Part shown: positions 53,000-63,790 of the stretch, piece by piece
Position numbering within the stretch: the first letter of the stretch is position 1
How the letters are laid out: the number at the start of each line of letters is the position of its first letter
NCBI GenBank assembly: GCA_030765055.1
Contig: CM060952.1
Location: 87,590,993 to 87,654,992 of the forward strand
Length of the DNA: 64,000 bases
Direction of reading: 5' to 3'
Origin: Mantis religiosa
Lineage: Eukaryota > Arthropoda > Insecta > Mantodea > Mantidae
The notes under the pieces: model-generated
Database searches by the model: none
Seen by the model: only the letters and a program-made list of their open reading frames with translations
Told to the model about the DNA's origin: nothing
Translations under genes and position numbers: made by a program

Positions 53000-55200
53000 C
53001 ACCTCGCTTATTCTTTTCTCTCCTTTCAATGTATGCATTTTTATTGCTACTACGTAAGCCCCTTTATTATCCCAGTTCTTATCCCATATTAATTTCCTCT
53101 AGTGTTCAATTTCTTTACATTTCGCTACATAATGCTCTAAGCTTATTTTAGTTCCACATAAAATGCACTCCTTTGGTGAACCCCCTCTCAGTATAGCTCC
53201 TGTCTTAACCAAGCTAAACCCTCTCATATCTATCACATGGGTCTATATATGTTTCCCTTCCCCACTCTCTCTTCATTTTCAGGCATACATTTAGTCATTT
53301 CTTACTTATCAGACTTCTCCACGTAATGTCCATGTCCTCGATCCTGTTCTTAGTCATTGTCCGAAAACCTTTTACATTTCTTTCTCCCTCCTGCCATGTA
53401 TGCCCCATCCCTATTCTGTCCAACGTTCTCTCTAACTCTGTCCACCAGCTGTCCTTACACATTTCATTCTTTTGTTGCTCTAGACAGATCTTTAATACAT
53501 TATTATCATCCTTTTTATACAGCTATACCAATATTTTAAGCAACTTTCTATAATTACCCCACTTCTGCAAGGTCTTCAAAGTTCCACTCTAGCTACTCCA
53601 TTTGGCGTTGACTTATTCAAACTAGTATCTCTTTACAGAACTGTTTATATGTGTATTCAACATGCTTTCTTATCTCGTTAGCCCCCACTATTCCACACCA
53701 TGTCATTTTTTATTCTAGTATTGCTTCATAGATTCTTTCAAGGCACTTTACTGACATATCTGGTAATTTGTATTTACAGCTCCTTACCCCAGACATCACT
53801 ATTTTCCCTTTCACTCTTATCTTTCTCCTATGTGCTCCCTAACCTCCATTATAGCACATTCTCATACCTAAATAACCTTTACCACCTTTACCACCTCAAA
53901 TCTTTTGGTCCTTTAAATACCATTTTTAATCTTTTCTTAACTTATCACCCTTCTTAAAATCTACTATTTTTGACTTATATTAATTCTTAACCCCATTCCT
54001 TACAGTAACTGGTAATTTCATTTACCGCTCTCTGTAATCCTGTCACTGTTATAGATCTATTACCAAGTCACCTGCAAATAGTAACCCTGGTATTACATTG
54101 TTCCTAATAATTGGGCAATAATTGTTACTTTTTTCAACCCTCTTTATTATATCATCAATAAATAACAAATTGAACAATGCAGGGCTAAGTTTTCAGCCTT
54201 GTCTTAACCCCATTTTCTGTTCTACTAATTCTGTTAACCCATTCTTATCTACTCTAGTTCCAAACTTTATTCCCTCATAATTTTTTCTAACCTTACAATA
54301 AGTTTCTTGCTGACTCCTTTCTTTTGTAATTTCAACCATAGTGCTTCTCTCACTATTGTATCAAAAGCTTTTCTGGAATCTACAAAAATTATATATACTC
54401 TCCCTCTTTTCCTGCTTGTGTATTTATCTAATATTGTTCTAATAACTAGTACATTATTTATTGTCCTTCTCTCTTTCCTGAATCCTCATTGAAATTCCGA
54501 TAGCTTCTTTTCTGCCTCTGCCCATATTTGCAATCTTTCTGCATTTCCTCTGTAAATTTTCCCTAGTATTGCAATTAAACTGATCCCCCTATAATTTTGC
54601 TGTTTACTTATTTCTCCTTTGTCTTTGTAAATTGGTGCAATAATACTCACTTTTCAATTTTCCGGAAATCTATTCACTTGTCTAATTTTTTCTAGAAATT
54701 TTTTCATAACTCCTACACTTTCATTTGTTTTGCCACATTCCTTCCAGAACTCTCTTGGCAATCCATCAAAGCCCCCAGCCTTGTTCCCTTTTTAATCTGT
54801 TTAATTATAAACTTACTTCGTCCACTATGATTTCCCCATCTAATCTACTATCTTGCACCACCTCCCCATCCCAAATCCATTTTTTAAAACTGAACTGCTC
54901 ACTGATCAACTTTGTAAAGTATTCAACCCACTCTGCAGGTGCTATCTCACCACCAATGTTTTGTTTTCTGTTAATCTGCTTAATTGCTTCCCATACTCTT
55001 TTCTAATCTTTTTCCGGCACTGCCTCTTTCTCTTTCTTAATGCTTGTAACCACTCTTTACTTTTCCTCTATATTAGTTTTTATACCTCAACCTACATCAT
55101 ATTAAATGTTGCTTGTCTTCAACTTTTTCTGTAATTTGCCATTTTTCAATTAATTTCCATACTTCTCATTTCGCATTCCTGTATTCTTCATCGTACCAGT
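53000..55200 (-). pseudogene. RT region of the old L2 LINE copy
   Basis: The minus-strand reading near 54240-54130 gives GLTELVEQKMGLRQG, then SPALFNLLFIDDIIKRVEKS, the RT motif B region, with an in-frame stop. Other RT blocks are recognisable in different frames up to 55200. On the plus strand the segment gives long Ser/Leu/Phe-rich frames that are shadows. Confidence 0.7.
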
Positions 55201-55219
55201 TGTTAATACTTGGGTTAGT

Positions 55220-55624
55220 TTACTGTTTTCAACACTTCCTCCGGAAAAATTTAAAAGTAAGTGTTGTTTAGTGTCATTAATCGACTTTCTTTAAAGTTAA
55301 TTTATCATAACAACACTGTTTTCAACACTTCCACCGGAAAAATTTAAAAGTAAGTGTTGTTTAGTGTCATTAATCGACTCTCTTTAAAGTTAATTTATCA
55401 TAACAACACTGTTTTCAACACTTCGACCGGAAAAAATTAAAAGTAAGTGTTGTTTAGTGTCATTAATCGACTCTCTTTAAAGTTAATTTATCATAACAAC
55501 ACTGTTTTCAACACTTCCACTGGAAAAATTTAAAAGTAAGTGTTGTTTAGTGTCATTAATCGACTCTCTTTAAAAGTTAATTTATCATAACACTATTTTC
55601 AACACGTCCAAGAAAGGAATTGCG
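55220..55624 (-). mobile_element. Tandem array of 93-bp units of the hammerhead-associated family
   Basis: Flanked by the 12-bp duplication ACTTGGGTTAGT (55208-55219 and 55625-55636). CCGG(A)-type unit starts fall at 55241, 55334, 55427 and 55520, exactly 93 bp apart, with a 21-bp partial unit before the first and an AAGAAAGGAATT end as in the 36.8 kb copy. Each unit reads GGAAAAATTTAAAAGTAAGT ... ACTGTTTTCAACACTTCC. The units lack the CTGAAGA...GAAA core. Strand is arbitrary; by the family sense used above the units run on the plus strand. Confidence 0.9.
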
Positions 55625-55891
55625 ACTTGGGTTAGTGTTTTGTTTTATCTCCATTTTAACTCCTGCTCTTTTCACGATCATCTCTAACAATTCTAAGGCA
55701 TTCTGTACTCTCCCTTCTTTTAATTCTATAATTTTGCCTGTTTTTGAATTTATTTATCTCCTAAATTCCACAGCCTCTGCCTCTTTTCATTCATAAGACA
55801 TGAATTGAGCTATTACTCCTTCCCTTGACTAGCTTAAGATTTCTTGTGTTTCCTTCATTAAGACTACATAAATTGGAAAATGACAGCTGCT

Positions 55892-56200
55892 TTACAGGTT
55901 CATTTCCCACTCTATAAGTTTTAATCTTTCCAATAGTTCATTACTACAAATTATTACATCTATATCACACTGACCATTTGCATTTGCAAACGTATAGTCA
56001 GCTTCTCTATCTATTCCTACAGTGTCATTACATATAAGTAAATTATTATTTTCACAGAACTCTAGAAGTTTTGCTCCCTCCTTATTAAGTATCTTATCAC
56101 TACTTCTCCTTGTCGACATTTTATCTATATTGCTTTCACTTTCTGTTTCCTTACCAATTCTTATTTTTTCCTCTCCTACTCTTGCATACCAGTCCCCCAT
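55892..56200 (-). pseudogene. Endonuclease segment of the old L2 LINE copy
   Basis: The minus-strand frame MGDWYARVGEEKIRIGKETE ... EGAKLLEFCENNNLLICNDT, DREADYTFANANGQCDIDVI aligns with GDLNARIGDNQVKLNNPSG...LLEFCEEQNLMICNGFKG...YTFINRNGQSVVDKVM in the copy at 32.5-32.75 kb. The catalytic GDxNARIG block reads GDWYARVG. Confidence 0.8.
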
Positions 56201-56508
56201 AATTATTATTTCTGATTCTGGATAGCACTTCCTAACTTTCTCAATATTTTCTTCTAAATTGTTATAAATTCTGTAATCAAAAAAAGTGTGAGCTTTCTGG
56301 AGGATTGTAAACTAATCCTAAGGCATAACTTGCTTTAACCCCATTTCTTTTTTTAATTATTTGGATCCGCATCACTTATTTGCTTTTGCTCTCAATTTTC
56401 TCTATTTCCACTTTCAAACCTTTGTGATTTCAAATAGCAAATACATCTTGTGATGCCCCTACCTTTACCAGATACTTTACCTGTAGCTTAAGTAACACAT
56501 AAGAAATT

Positions 56509-57751
56509 ATTAATTTATAGATGAGTTGTATTTATTACACATCTGCTTCACTTTCGTACCTATTTGAGGACATATTTCGCAAATCATCGTTTGCATCTTC
56601 GGCTCTTATGCGACTAAAGCTTGATCCAGTGGTGTGGGTAATTCTGGAGCTGCTGCTGCCATCTGTTGATTTAGTGATGAACTTAAATGTGGGATTCTCT
56701 TCTGGCGGGATTTCAAAGTTCATTAGTTGGTTTTTGTGTTTTTCTATGTATATTCTCTCCCATATGACGAGTTCACTATGTTTTTGTATGTATTTTAGTA
56801 ATTCGGGCTATCTTCAATTTCATGATTTTCAGACCAGAAATGAGCTGCTATTGCAGACTTATCAATATTTTTGTATCTTAAGTGCCTGAAGTGTTCTTTC
56901 TTTCTAGTGCCTATGTTTCTTTTTGTCCTCCCTATGTAAATTTTTTCATAGTCTTTACATAAAAACTGCAATTAAAAATGGATATGGAATAAACCTTGTA
57001 GATAAAAAACTAAAATCATTCAAACTTCAAAAGAGATTAAAACAGATCACAGCTCTCACACCAATAAAACAAGAAATTAGATTTGCTAAATTTACTTACC
57101 ACCCCTGAGCCACAAAAAAGTTCAAAAAAATGTTCAAGAAATACAATATAACATTGGCAACAAAAAACAATTACAACATTAAAAACCTACTTAATAGTAA
57201 TAATACTGATAAGATAAAACCAGAGTTAAAGTCAGGCATTTACAAGATTAAGTGTAAAGACTGTGAAAAAGTTTACATAGGGAGGACAAAAAGAAACATA
57301 GGCACTAGAAAGAAAGAGCACTTCAGGCACTTAAGATACATAAATATTGATAAGTCCGCAATAGCAGCTCATTTCTGGTCTGAAAATCATGAAATTGAAG
57401 ATAGCACCGAATTACTAAAATACGTACAAAAACATACTGAACTCGTCATATGGGAGAGAATATACATAGAAAAACATAAAAACCGACTAATGAACTTTGA
57501 AATCCCGCCAGAAGAGAATCCCACATTTAAGTTCATCACTAAATCAACAGATGGCAGCAGCAACTCCAGAATTACCCACACCACTGGATCAAGCTTTAGT
57601 CGCATAAGAGCCGAAGATGCAAACGATGATTTGCGAAGCATGTCCTCAAAATAGGTACGAAAGTGAAGCAGATATGTAATAAATACGACTCATCTATAAA
57701 TTAATAATTATTTCGCTTCACTGTGGTGTTCCAATACAGTTAAATCTCGAT
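56509..57751 (+). mobile_element. Penelope-like element, head-to-head inverted dimer inside L2
   Basis: Flanked by the 12-bp duplication ACATAAGAAATT (56497-56508 and 57752-57763). The first part (56509 to about 56960) is the reverse complement of the second part's end. The forward part carries the GIY-YIG endonuclease frame at 57130-57654. The arms are nearly identical (SSSSRITHTTGSSFSRIRAE versus SSNSRITHTTGSSFSRIRAE), so the two halves are recent and probably made in one event. Confidence 0.85.
57130..57654 (+). CDS. PLE GIY-YIG endonuclease domain, open frame
   Basis: A 174-residue open frame. SGIYKIKCKDCEKVYIGRTK (GIY-x10-YIG) and RNIGTRKKEHFRHLR carry the catalytic Arg and His. SAIAAHFWSENHEI and LVIWERIYIEKHKNR include the conserved Glu. 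MNFEIPPEENPTFKF follows and a Ser/Arg-rich tail ends it. The RT portion is missing upstream, where only a short KSFKLQKRLKQITALTPIK-type remnant with a stop (about 57025-57110) remains. It is related to the 30 kb PLE but has a longer C-terminal tail. Confidence 0.8.
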   Translation: MFKKYNITLATKNNYNIKNLLNSNNTDKIKPELKSGIYKIKCKDCEKVYIGRTKRNIGTRKKEHFRHLRYINIDKSAIAAHFWSENHEIEDSTELLKYVQKHTELVIWERIYIEKHKNRLMNFEIPPEENPTFKFITKSTDGSSNSRITHTTGSSFSRIRAEDANDDLRSMSSK

Positions 57752-58034
57752 ACATAAGAAATTGTTCAATTCAGTTAACTTTCTGTCATCTAACCATGTT
57801 TCCACTAAACCAATAACATCCTCCCCTTTAGCCACATTATATAATTCCCCACATCTTTGCTTTTAGACATTCCACATTCCGAAAGATCATAGATATCCCC
57901 TTTCCCTATCTAAAGTTTTCACTGTCCTCTTTATCAGGTCTACCTTTCTTACCCTTGTTAACCTCTCACCCCCTCCATGTCTTGTTGATTGTCCTGAGTT
58001 TTCACTAATTTGAGAATACTGCCTTCTCCCGTTG

Positions 58035-59127
58035 CTATAACCTGTAACTTTCTTCTTTTATAAACCTATGCGCCACAACCACGTCCTTTTGAAATAACAC
58101 TTCCCTTGTCTGTACGTTTTGTTGACTCTCACTAGAACCTTGACATACATCGCTTGCTACTTCAGCACTTCCTACATCACTGTGTCTCACTACATCACTT
58201 CCCCAGATGTCATCACTTACTCGTAGTATGGATACGTCATCACCACATGTAATGTCAGTTGGAGTCTTCTGATACCTAACTCTGCATTCCTTGAGCTCCA
58301 AACTTTGATCTGTCTGCTGTCTGGATCTCATCCTTTTGCATATCAGTTTTTCTCTGCTCATCTCTTTTGACATGGATACTCCAGCACTTGTTTACGAAAG
58401 GATTAACACCCTTTAAGTATGCCTTTTCCTCTTCATCCCTGGCTTCCTTCATTTTTATTAATAAGGATTTCTTGTATCTCTGTTCTTTCTCGCTATAATC
58501 ACTTTCTATATATATATTCCTGATCCATTTTACTTCTTTGTACTGCTTATTATCCTTCATTTCATTTCCTGTGTAGCTACTTTCAGAAGGATTGGTCAGT
58601 TGCTTCTTCCTTTTTTCTCTAATCTATATGTCCCCACAATCTCCCATCCTTGCAGTGGTATTTTCAGCCTTCTTTCTAAAATTTCTGCCATGAGCTCGTA
58701 CAGTCTCATATTTAGGTCTTCTTTTACTCCAAATATAATGAAATTCAGCTTGCACTGTCCATTTTCACAGTTCCTCTTTATCTTTTCTTGTGTATTCAGC
58801 AAATTTTTGTTCAGTGTCTTCCTTCAGTTCTTTAATTATTCTTCCAAGATGTTCGGTATTTGAGTCCAATTTAGCTCCCATTTCTATCCCCATCTTCTTT
58901 ACATCTGCTAAATCCTTTGTCATCACTTTTAGCATGTCTGCAATTTGGTTCAAGTCCATTGGATCGGGTTTGGTTCCACTCCACTTAGTGTTAGCAAGAC
59001 TGCTAATACTAATGCTACATAGTTGAACTGGTATCTTAAATTCTTCTTTGTGCTGGTTCTTTCTTTTCTTTCCTCCAAATGTTCCGATTCTTATCCTGTA
59101 CAACTGCAAATCAACACCCATGTTCAA
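58035..59127 (-). pseudogene. ORF1 of the old L2 LINE copy
   Basis: The frame at 59127-58765 ends in SSLANTKWSGTKPDPMDLNQ and IADMLKVMTKDLADVKKMGI, aligning with the LLAIGGVELNPGLMMEQIGK MLKNITKEM start of the intact ORF1, so the 2A-like region is degraded here. Then KLNFIIFGVKEDLNMRLYEL and PLQGWEIVGTYRLEKKGRS match the RRM-like core. Basic segments at 58560-58276 and a Ser-rich tail follow in other frames. Confidence 0.75.
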
Positions 59128-59279
59128 TTCCCTTGCTCTCTCCGTTTCTGCACTCTCTCGACAGGACCTTCTTGTTGGGCAGCTATTGGCTGACTTTCTA
59201 GGATAAGTATCTTTAAGCTTCTAATAAACTGTTAATATCCAAGGTAAACTAGTAATTACTAACCAAGGCAAAACTGGTT

Positions 59280-59480
59280 ATAACTAGGCAAAATTGTGTC
59301 TTATTATTGGTTGCAACCACGTGCCTCTGAAAGTTGTATGCAATTTGACATGTACAATAACAAGGATTATTAATCAAGGCTTCGCAGGGGATCAGCTGTG
59401 TCAGGTTTATGAAGGTCGAGTGTTTGGCCATTCTATACTCCTTGGCCAAGACGACGACAAGGTACTGGCAGGCTGTGTTG
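59280..59480 (-). repeat. PLE-terminus-like repeat T, copy 1
   Basis: In reverse complement, GGAGTATAGAATGGCCAAAC, ACTCGACCTTCATAAACCTG, ACACAGCTGATCCCCTGCGA and AGCCTTGATTAATAATCC match 63692-63785 (plus strand). The two copies face each other across the gag relics. The CUGANGA box is not preserved in this copy. Confidence 0.65.
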
Positions 59481-60065
59481 AGCCCAAAGATTTTTGTTGC
59501 CCATCCAAGATTGTATTTTATTGCAGGAAATATTTTTTTATGATAGAGTAAGGATGGGATGTTTTGTATTTGGATGATAGATTTTGTGAGGTAGTTGTTA
59601 CCCTTCTGAAGGAAGACAGGTTCTATGCTTAATGCACCTTGGTGATGAGGTAGGCTTACAGTTATTAATTTAAGGTAATTTTGAGGCCAAGTATCTCTTG
59701 ATTTGTTTACTGTATTTTCTTGCATAATTCCCCCTTTTTTTCTCGAAAAATTTGCATGAGAGCACTGGGGGAGCAAATTATGCGTGGTGCTTCTAGGAAT
59801 AGAGAAAGGAAGGCTATACAGGTATACAGCAATTTGTGAATGAACTGGATACATATGGTTTCATTGTGCCTACAATGTATTGTTTCATTGTTTCTTTCCT
59901 ATGACTATTCTGCGGTCTCACTTTTGTCGCTGTCATCACTATTTTTATTTATATCTGGCTCAGATAACACATCATCTTCATTTTCACTGTTCCACAACCT
60001 GTCCTCAGAACCATCAATGGCACAAGAAATCCAGTTTTTTTAAACTCTTCTTAACAATACCTACA

Positions 60066-61340
60066 TTAATTTTCTCCTACGCACAGATTTTCCACTCGTA
60101 CATCGTTGGTATTGATAGCTTCCTTATCTTGTCTCCCGGAGTCAGCTGATGGGATCCCGCCACCATCCATTCTGAATAGATACGTCGAAGATATTATTTG
60201 AAGGGTTTGTTGTTGCTGACATCTGTGGGCCAGCAAAACTTGCTTTAACCGTTTCTGCAACCCCACGAAGTCGAAGTTAATGGTTGGGGGTATATTTTTT
60301 ATGGGTTTGGGAGAGAAGTAACAGATTGGTGCAGGTCTACCACCCGCCCTCGCATCCCTCAGCTGATGTATCACGGGAGAACCTTGCCCCTGTGCTGTGT
60401 GTGGTTTCGCTTGGGGCTTGCTGTGCGCCTGCTCCCTTAACTGGTTTTTGTCGACCGGTTTTTTGGTGCCGTCCGTGTCTGTGTTCCTGAACATGCTTAT
60501 TGGTGCATGTTTCTCAAGAAGTCTTAGAGCTTCCCGGGGGCCTTTTGAACTACTTGGGCGAGCGTAGGTCCATGATCTTCTGTCTGTTGTTGCGGGTTTT
60601 GATTGGCTTGAGCCTTATCCAATGCCTGGAGTAGTTGGAGGGAGACAAAGCTTGCTCCCCTTAGACAGGTTGTAGTGGCTGTTGTTACTTGGGGGTCAGC
60701 TTCGACCTTCTTGCGGCAATAACCGCCTCTACCGGGCAGCCTACGTAGCATGCTACGTGGGTATATCTGTAGTGGACGTTGCACATGCCTCCTTGGGGTG
60801 GGATTCGCCGCACCTCAAGCAACGAAGGTGACAGAAGCTGCTAGAGTGGTTAAACCTAGACAACAATGGTATTGTGGGGACCTCCAGAGCTCCTTACATG
60901 CTCTAATATTACCCTGAGCTAACAGATGGTTGTTACGGCATCTAGTTTAGCCTCAGGGATATTAGCACGCTCCACTGTTATGTGAAATAGGAGAATGGGA
61001 ATAGGACTATCCTGGCCCTGTGGAGCTGGTTTGGTTAGTTGCTTAACCAGGTGAGGGGTTACTTTCTGGAGGTGGAGGTCGTCTTCTATGTCCCTTACAG
61101 ACATATCCAACCGTCCAGTAGACCTGAATGACTCTTCTGATGCCTCGAATCTTCTCGAGGCCGAAGGTGAAGTAGGTTATGGATTTTCTATCCAATGCCC
61201 TGGTAGGATTAGGATTACTGTGGAGGAGATTCAGCACCAAAACCTGTGGTTTATTGTACCTAAGCCCCAAGTGGGACATCCCTGGGAGGAAGGATGAGGC
61301 GAGAGGAGACAGGGTGATCGACCAAATTTGCCGAGACACT
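60066..61340 (-). pseudogene. Jockey-type gag relic 2
   Basis: Minus-strand pieces: FTFGLEKIRGIRRVIQVYW and DMSVRDIEDDLHLQKVTPHL with PIPILLFHITVERANIPEA near 61340-60919, which match the domain preceding zinc knuckles in jockey-like Gag. Decayed knuckle coding (GGYCRKKVEADP region, 60730s) follows, then a Pro/Gln-rich tail with GRPAPICYFSPK. Multiple stops are present. Gag of such LINEs packages element RNA. No RT follows. Confidence 0.6.
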
Positions 61341-62005
61341 CTCCGATACTTCTACCCTGAAAGAGACCGCCGTATGAGAGATGTGGGTAGGCTTCCTAGT
61401 CCTGTTTATCACCGGGAATGCGCGGTTGTTTTAAGTGGTACTGCAGCACATTTCTCCCTTCCAATCCGGTGGAGGTTTTTAGTGGTGTAGTATCCTTGAA
61501 GCCCACACACCCCGATGTGCCCTCCAACACAGTAGAAGTTCAAAAATGGATTTTTTCCTCCACTCGAAAAAAAAAAAAAAAGCGTATTGCGCTTGCATCC
61601 AGTCTGTTGAGGGGCGGGAGCTGAATTTCGTGATGTGCTATATCTCTGCGGATGGCTCTGGCTATGCCCCCCCCCCTCCCCCATCTATCGCGATCTATCA
61701 GTTTCGATATATGCGGGTTATATCCTGGAAATTCTTTCCCTTGGTCTTAGGCGTGTTTCTTGTATGAGGACTATTTGTACCCTATGTTTACCAGGAAGTC
61801 TAGAAGTTAAGGTTTGCGCTGTCTAGTTCGTGAGCATTCCAAGTCATCAGTTTGGCTGTAGCGTTAACGTAAAAGTCGGAAGCATTGATTGGAAAGTCCC
61901 ACTGTGGTGTGTCTTTTGTCTGGCTTCTGTGCCAGCATTTCCAGCCCTAGATAACACATTTCTAGGTTTAATTGCCATTCCTGTCTGCTCCTCCTGTCGT
62001 CTTAG

Positions 62006-62035
62006 GATGATGATGATGATGATGATGATGTTTTA
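62006..62035. repeat. (GAT)n microsatellite
   Basis: About eight GAT units. They give short Met or His runs in translated frames. They lie at the 3' end of gag relic 1. Confidence 0.9.
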
Positions 62036-62040
62036 GGGCG

Positions 62041-63427
62041 CTAAACTGCGCAGTCATCAGCGCCCGATCTCTTAGGAGGAGGCATACTGTCTCCAGCATA
62101 TGCCGGATTGGCATTGGGGCCATCTCTAACGGCTTGAGGTCCCTGCCTCCTTCCGGTATTTGGTCTAGTCCTGGTGTCAGGCGTCCACAGTGGAGCTGTG
62201 TCGCCGGTACACTGGACAGCCTCGAAAACGTGCCTCCTGTCCTTGCGAGCCACAAAGGATATACTGTCACTGCTGCAGCGGCACGTCGCATGCCTGGGAC
62301 CCGTGTACGGCTCCGCACTTTGAGCATGCAGTTGCCGCCATGCATTTGATAGCCAGATGGCCCAACTGCTGGCGTTTGCCACATTGCTTCGGAAACCGGG
62401 GCGGTCGGTATGCCTCTATTGTCACATGTGAGTACAGAATGTTCTATGTTTGTATGAGCCGGAATAAGTCGTCCTGAGTCTTCAGTTCAATAAGGTAGTA
62501 GGTAGGGGTGTTCTGTCCTTGTTGAACTGTCGCAGCTAGGCAACACGCACCACTGAAATCATGGAGGCTTTTAATTCCTCCTTGATTTCAGGCTCAGCAC
62601 CGTTCATGTAGATGTGTTTAATTACCGCTCTACAGTTTTTGGTATGACCTGATGCCACAACATGGAAATCCATGTTGGCCTGGCTCAGATGGTCATGCAT
62701 GCGCCTGTTGTGTTTGGGTCCTTCGTTCTGATTTCGTACTCATGTCTCAGTGAGGCCTGGCGCACTGCAAATGTCTCTGTCTCGTGAAGTTCGTCAAGGT
62801 CTTGCTAAGGTCCGTGCTGTATCTGTTGATATTCATGGGAGGTTGGTAGGAGGCAACCTGAGCATAGGTTCTGGGGGGCTGGGTGGGATTTGGAGTATCC
62901 AGGTGATTGGAAGTCGCAGGACAAGGGTCTGGTCGGTAAGAGGGTCCAGTAAGTTGAGACAGGATGAGGGTCTCGGTTGGGTCACAAGAGTTGGAGGGTC
63001 CCTTTATAGGGCTGGCAGATGGGGTGGTCCTGGAGTTGGAATTTGTTGGTTTAGAATTATGTGCAGGTTGGGGAACGAAGGATGGTGCCAATAGGTCCGG
63101 GATGGTGTGTAGGTATTTAGGAGTTCTAGACTTGGGCAAACGGGTGCCAGGAGGGGCGAGGGTTGAAGGGGTATCTGGGATGATGGAGAGGGATCGAGAG
63201 GATGAGGAATAGGAGCATGAGTGTGGCAGAGGAGTATTTTGGAGGTGTATGGTGGGTGTCCTTCGGTTGAGTTTCGGGAGTTTGAAATGGGAGCAGGGCT
63301 GATTAGCAGAGGGATTGGGTGGTGGTGCTTGGTAACAAGAGAAGTTCAGGTTTGTCTTTACCACATTCCTTCTTGTCCGTAAAGTTGTGGAGGATCATCT
63401 TGTTGTCTTCGTCTTACCCTTATCCAT
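62041..63427 (-). pseudogene. Jockey-type gag relic 1 with zinc knuckles
   Basis: The start ATG is at 63427 (MDKGKTKTTR, then a TGA). The frame then gives a Pro/Ser/Asn-rich N-terminal region at 63364-62747 (APPPNPSANQPCSHFKLPKL ... PPRTYAQVASYQPP). Next is a domain around 62740-62450 (MDFHVVASGHTKNCRAVIKH). Zinc-knuckle coding at 62385-62200 includes QCGKRQQLGHLAIKC (first knuckle, second Cys replaced by Arg), CSKCGAVHGSQAC and a RGCPVYRRH block typical of jockey Gag. ORF2 is absent. Confidence 0.7.
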
Positions 63428-63664
63428 GTCCATAGTCGTTTATATTATTCTGATTGGGAAAAGGGACCTAGTTTAAAGCTTAAGTAAAAGAAAAAGGAAA
63501 AGAGCTTGTAAGGGTGCTAAGGAGCCCGAGCAACAGAGGATCGAATCCCAAGAAGGAGACACATATAATTTACAGGGTACTGTTAGGTCAGGTTTTGTTA
63601 CTGTTGCTTTTGGCCAGGGCAGTGCAAGTCCCACCCACCTAGCTAAAGTACATATATAGATAAA

Positions 63665-63790
63665 GCGGAGCACAGGATCCTGAGGAAGGTTTGAGGAGAA
63701 TAGAATGGCCGAAAGCTCGACCTTTATAAACCTAACACAGCTGGTCACCTGCAAAGCATTGATTACTAATGCTCGCCTAAGGTTTACAAT
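63665..63790 (+). repeat. PLE-terminus-like repeat T, copy 2, with hammerhead-like core
   Basis: CTGAGGA (63680-63686) and GAAA (63711-63714) are spaced as in a hammerhead. GAAA is followed by the self-complementary AGCT (63714-63717) and C (63718). Stem I AGGATC/GACCTT pairs in five of six positions, one of them a wobble. Stem II (GGTT/GGCC) is weak. The sequence then continues TTTATAAACCTAACACAGCT as in copy 1. This is either a decayed or an unusual hammerhead. Confidence 0.5.

Larger units (their letters stand above)
52810..59140 (-). mobile_element. Old minus-strand copy of the L2 (2A-type) LINE
   Basis: Reading down the minus strand, ORF1 lies at 59127-58035, endonuclease at about 57.9-55.9 kb and RT from about 55.2 to 53 kb, colinear with the plus-strand copy at 30763-35636. 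Two elements interrupt it: a PLE at 56509-57751 and a 93-bp tandem array at 55220-55624, each with a 12-bp target duplication. It is full of stops and frameshifts and clearly older than the 30.7 kb copy. Confidence 0.8.

Noticed and set aside
53326..55134. Long Ser/Leu/Phe-rich plus-strand open frames
   Set aside because: They are antisense shadows of the decayed minus-strand LINE reverse transcriptase.
61547..61767. Plus-strand frames around the A15 tract near 61566
   Set aside because: They have no domain. They are antisense to the gag relics and the frame depends on the A-run.
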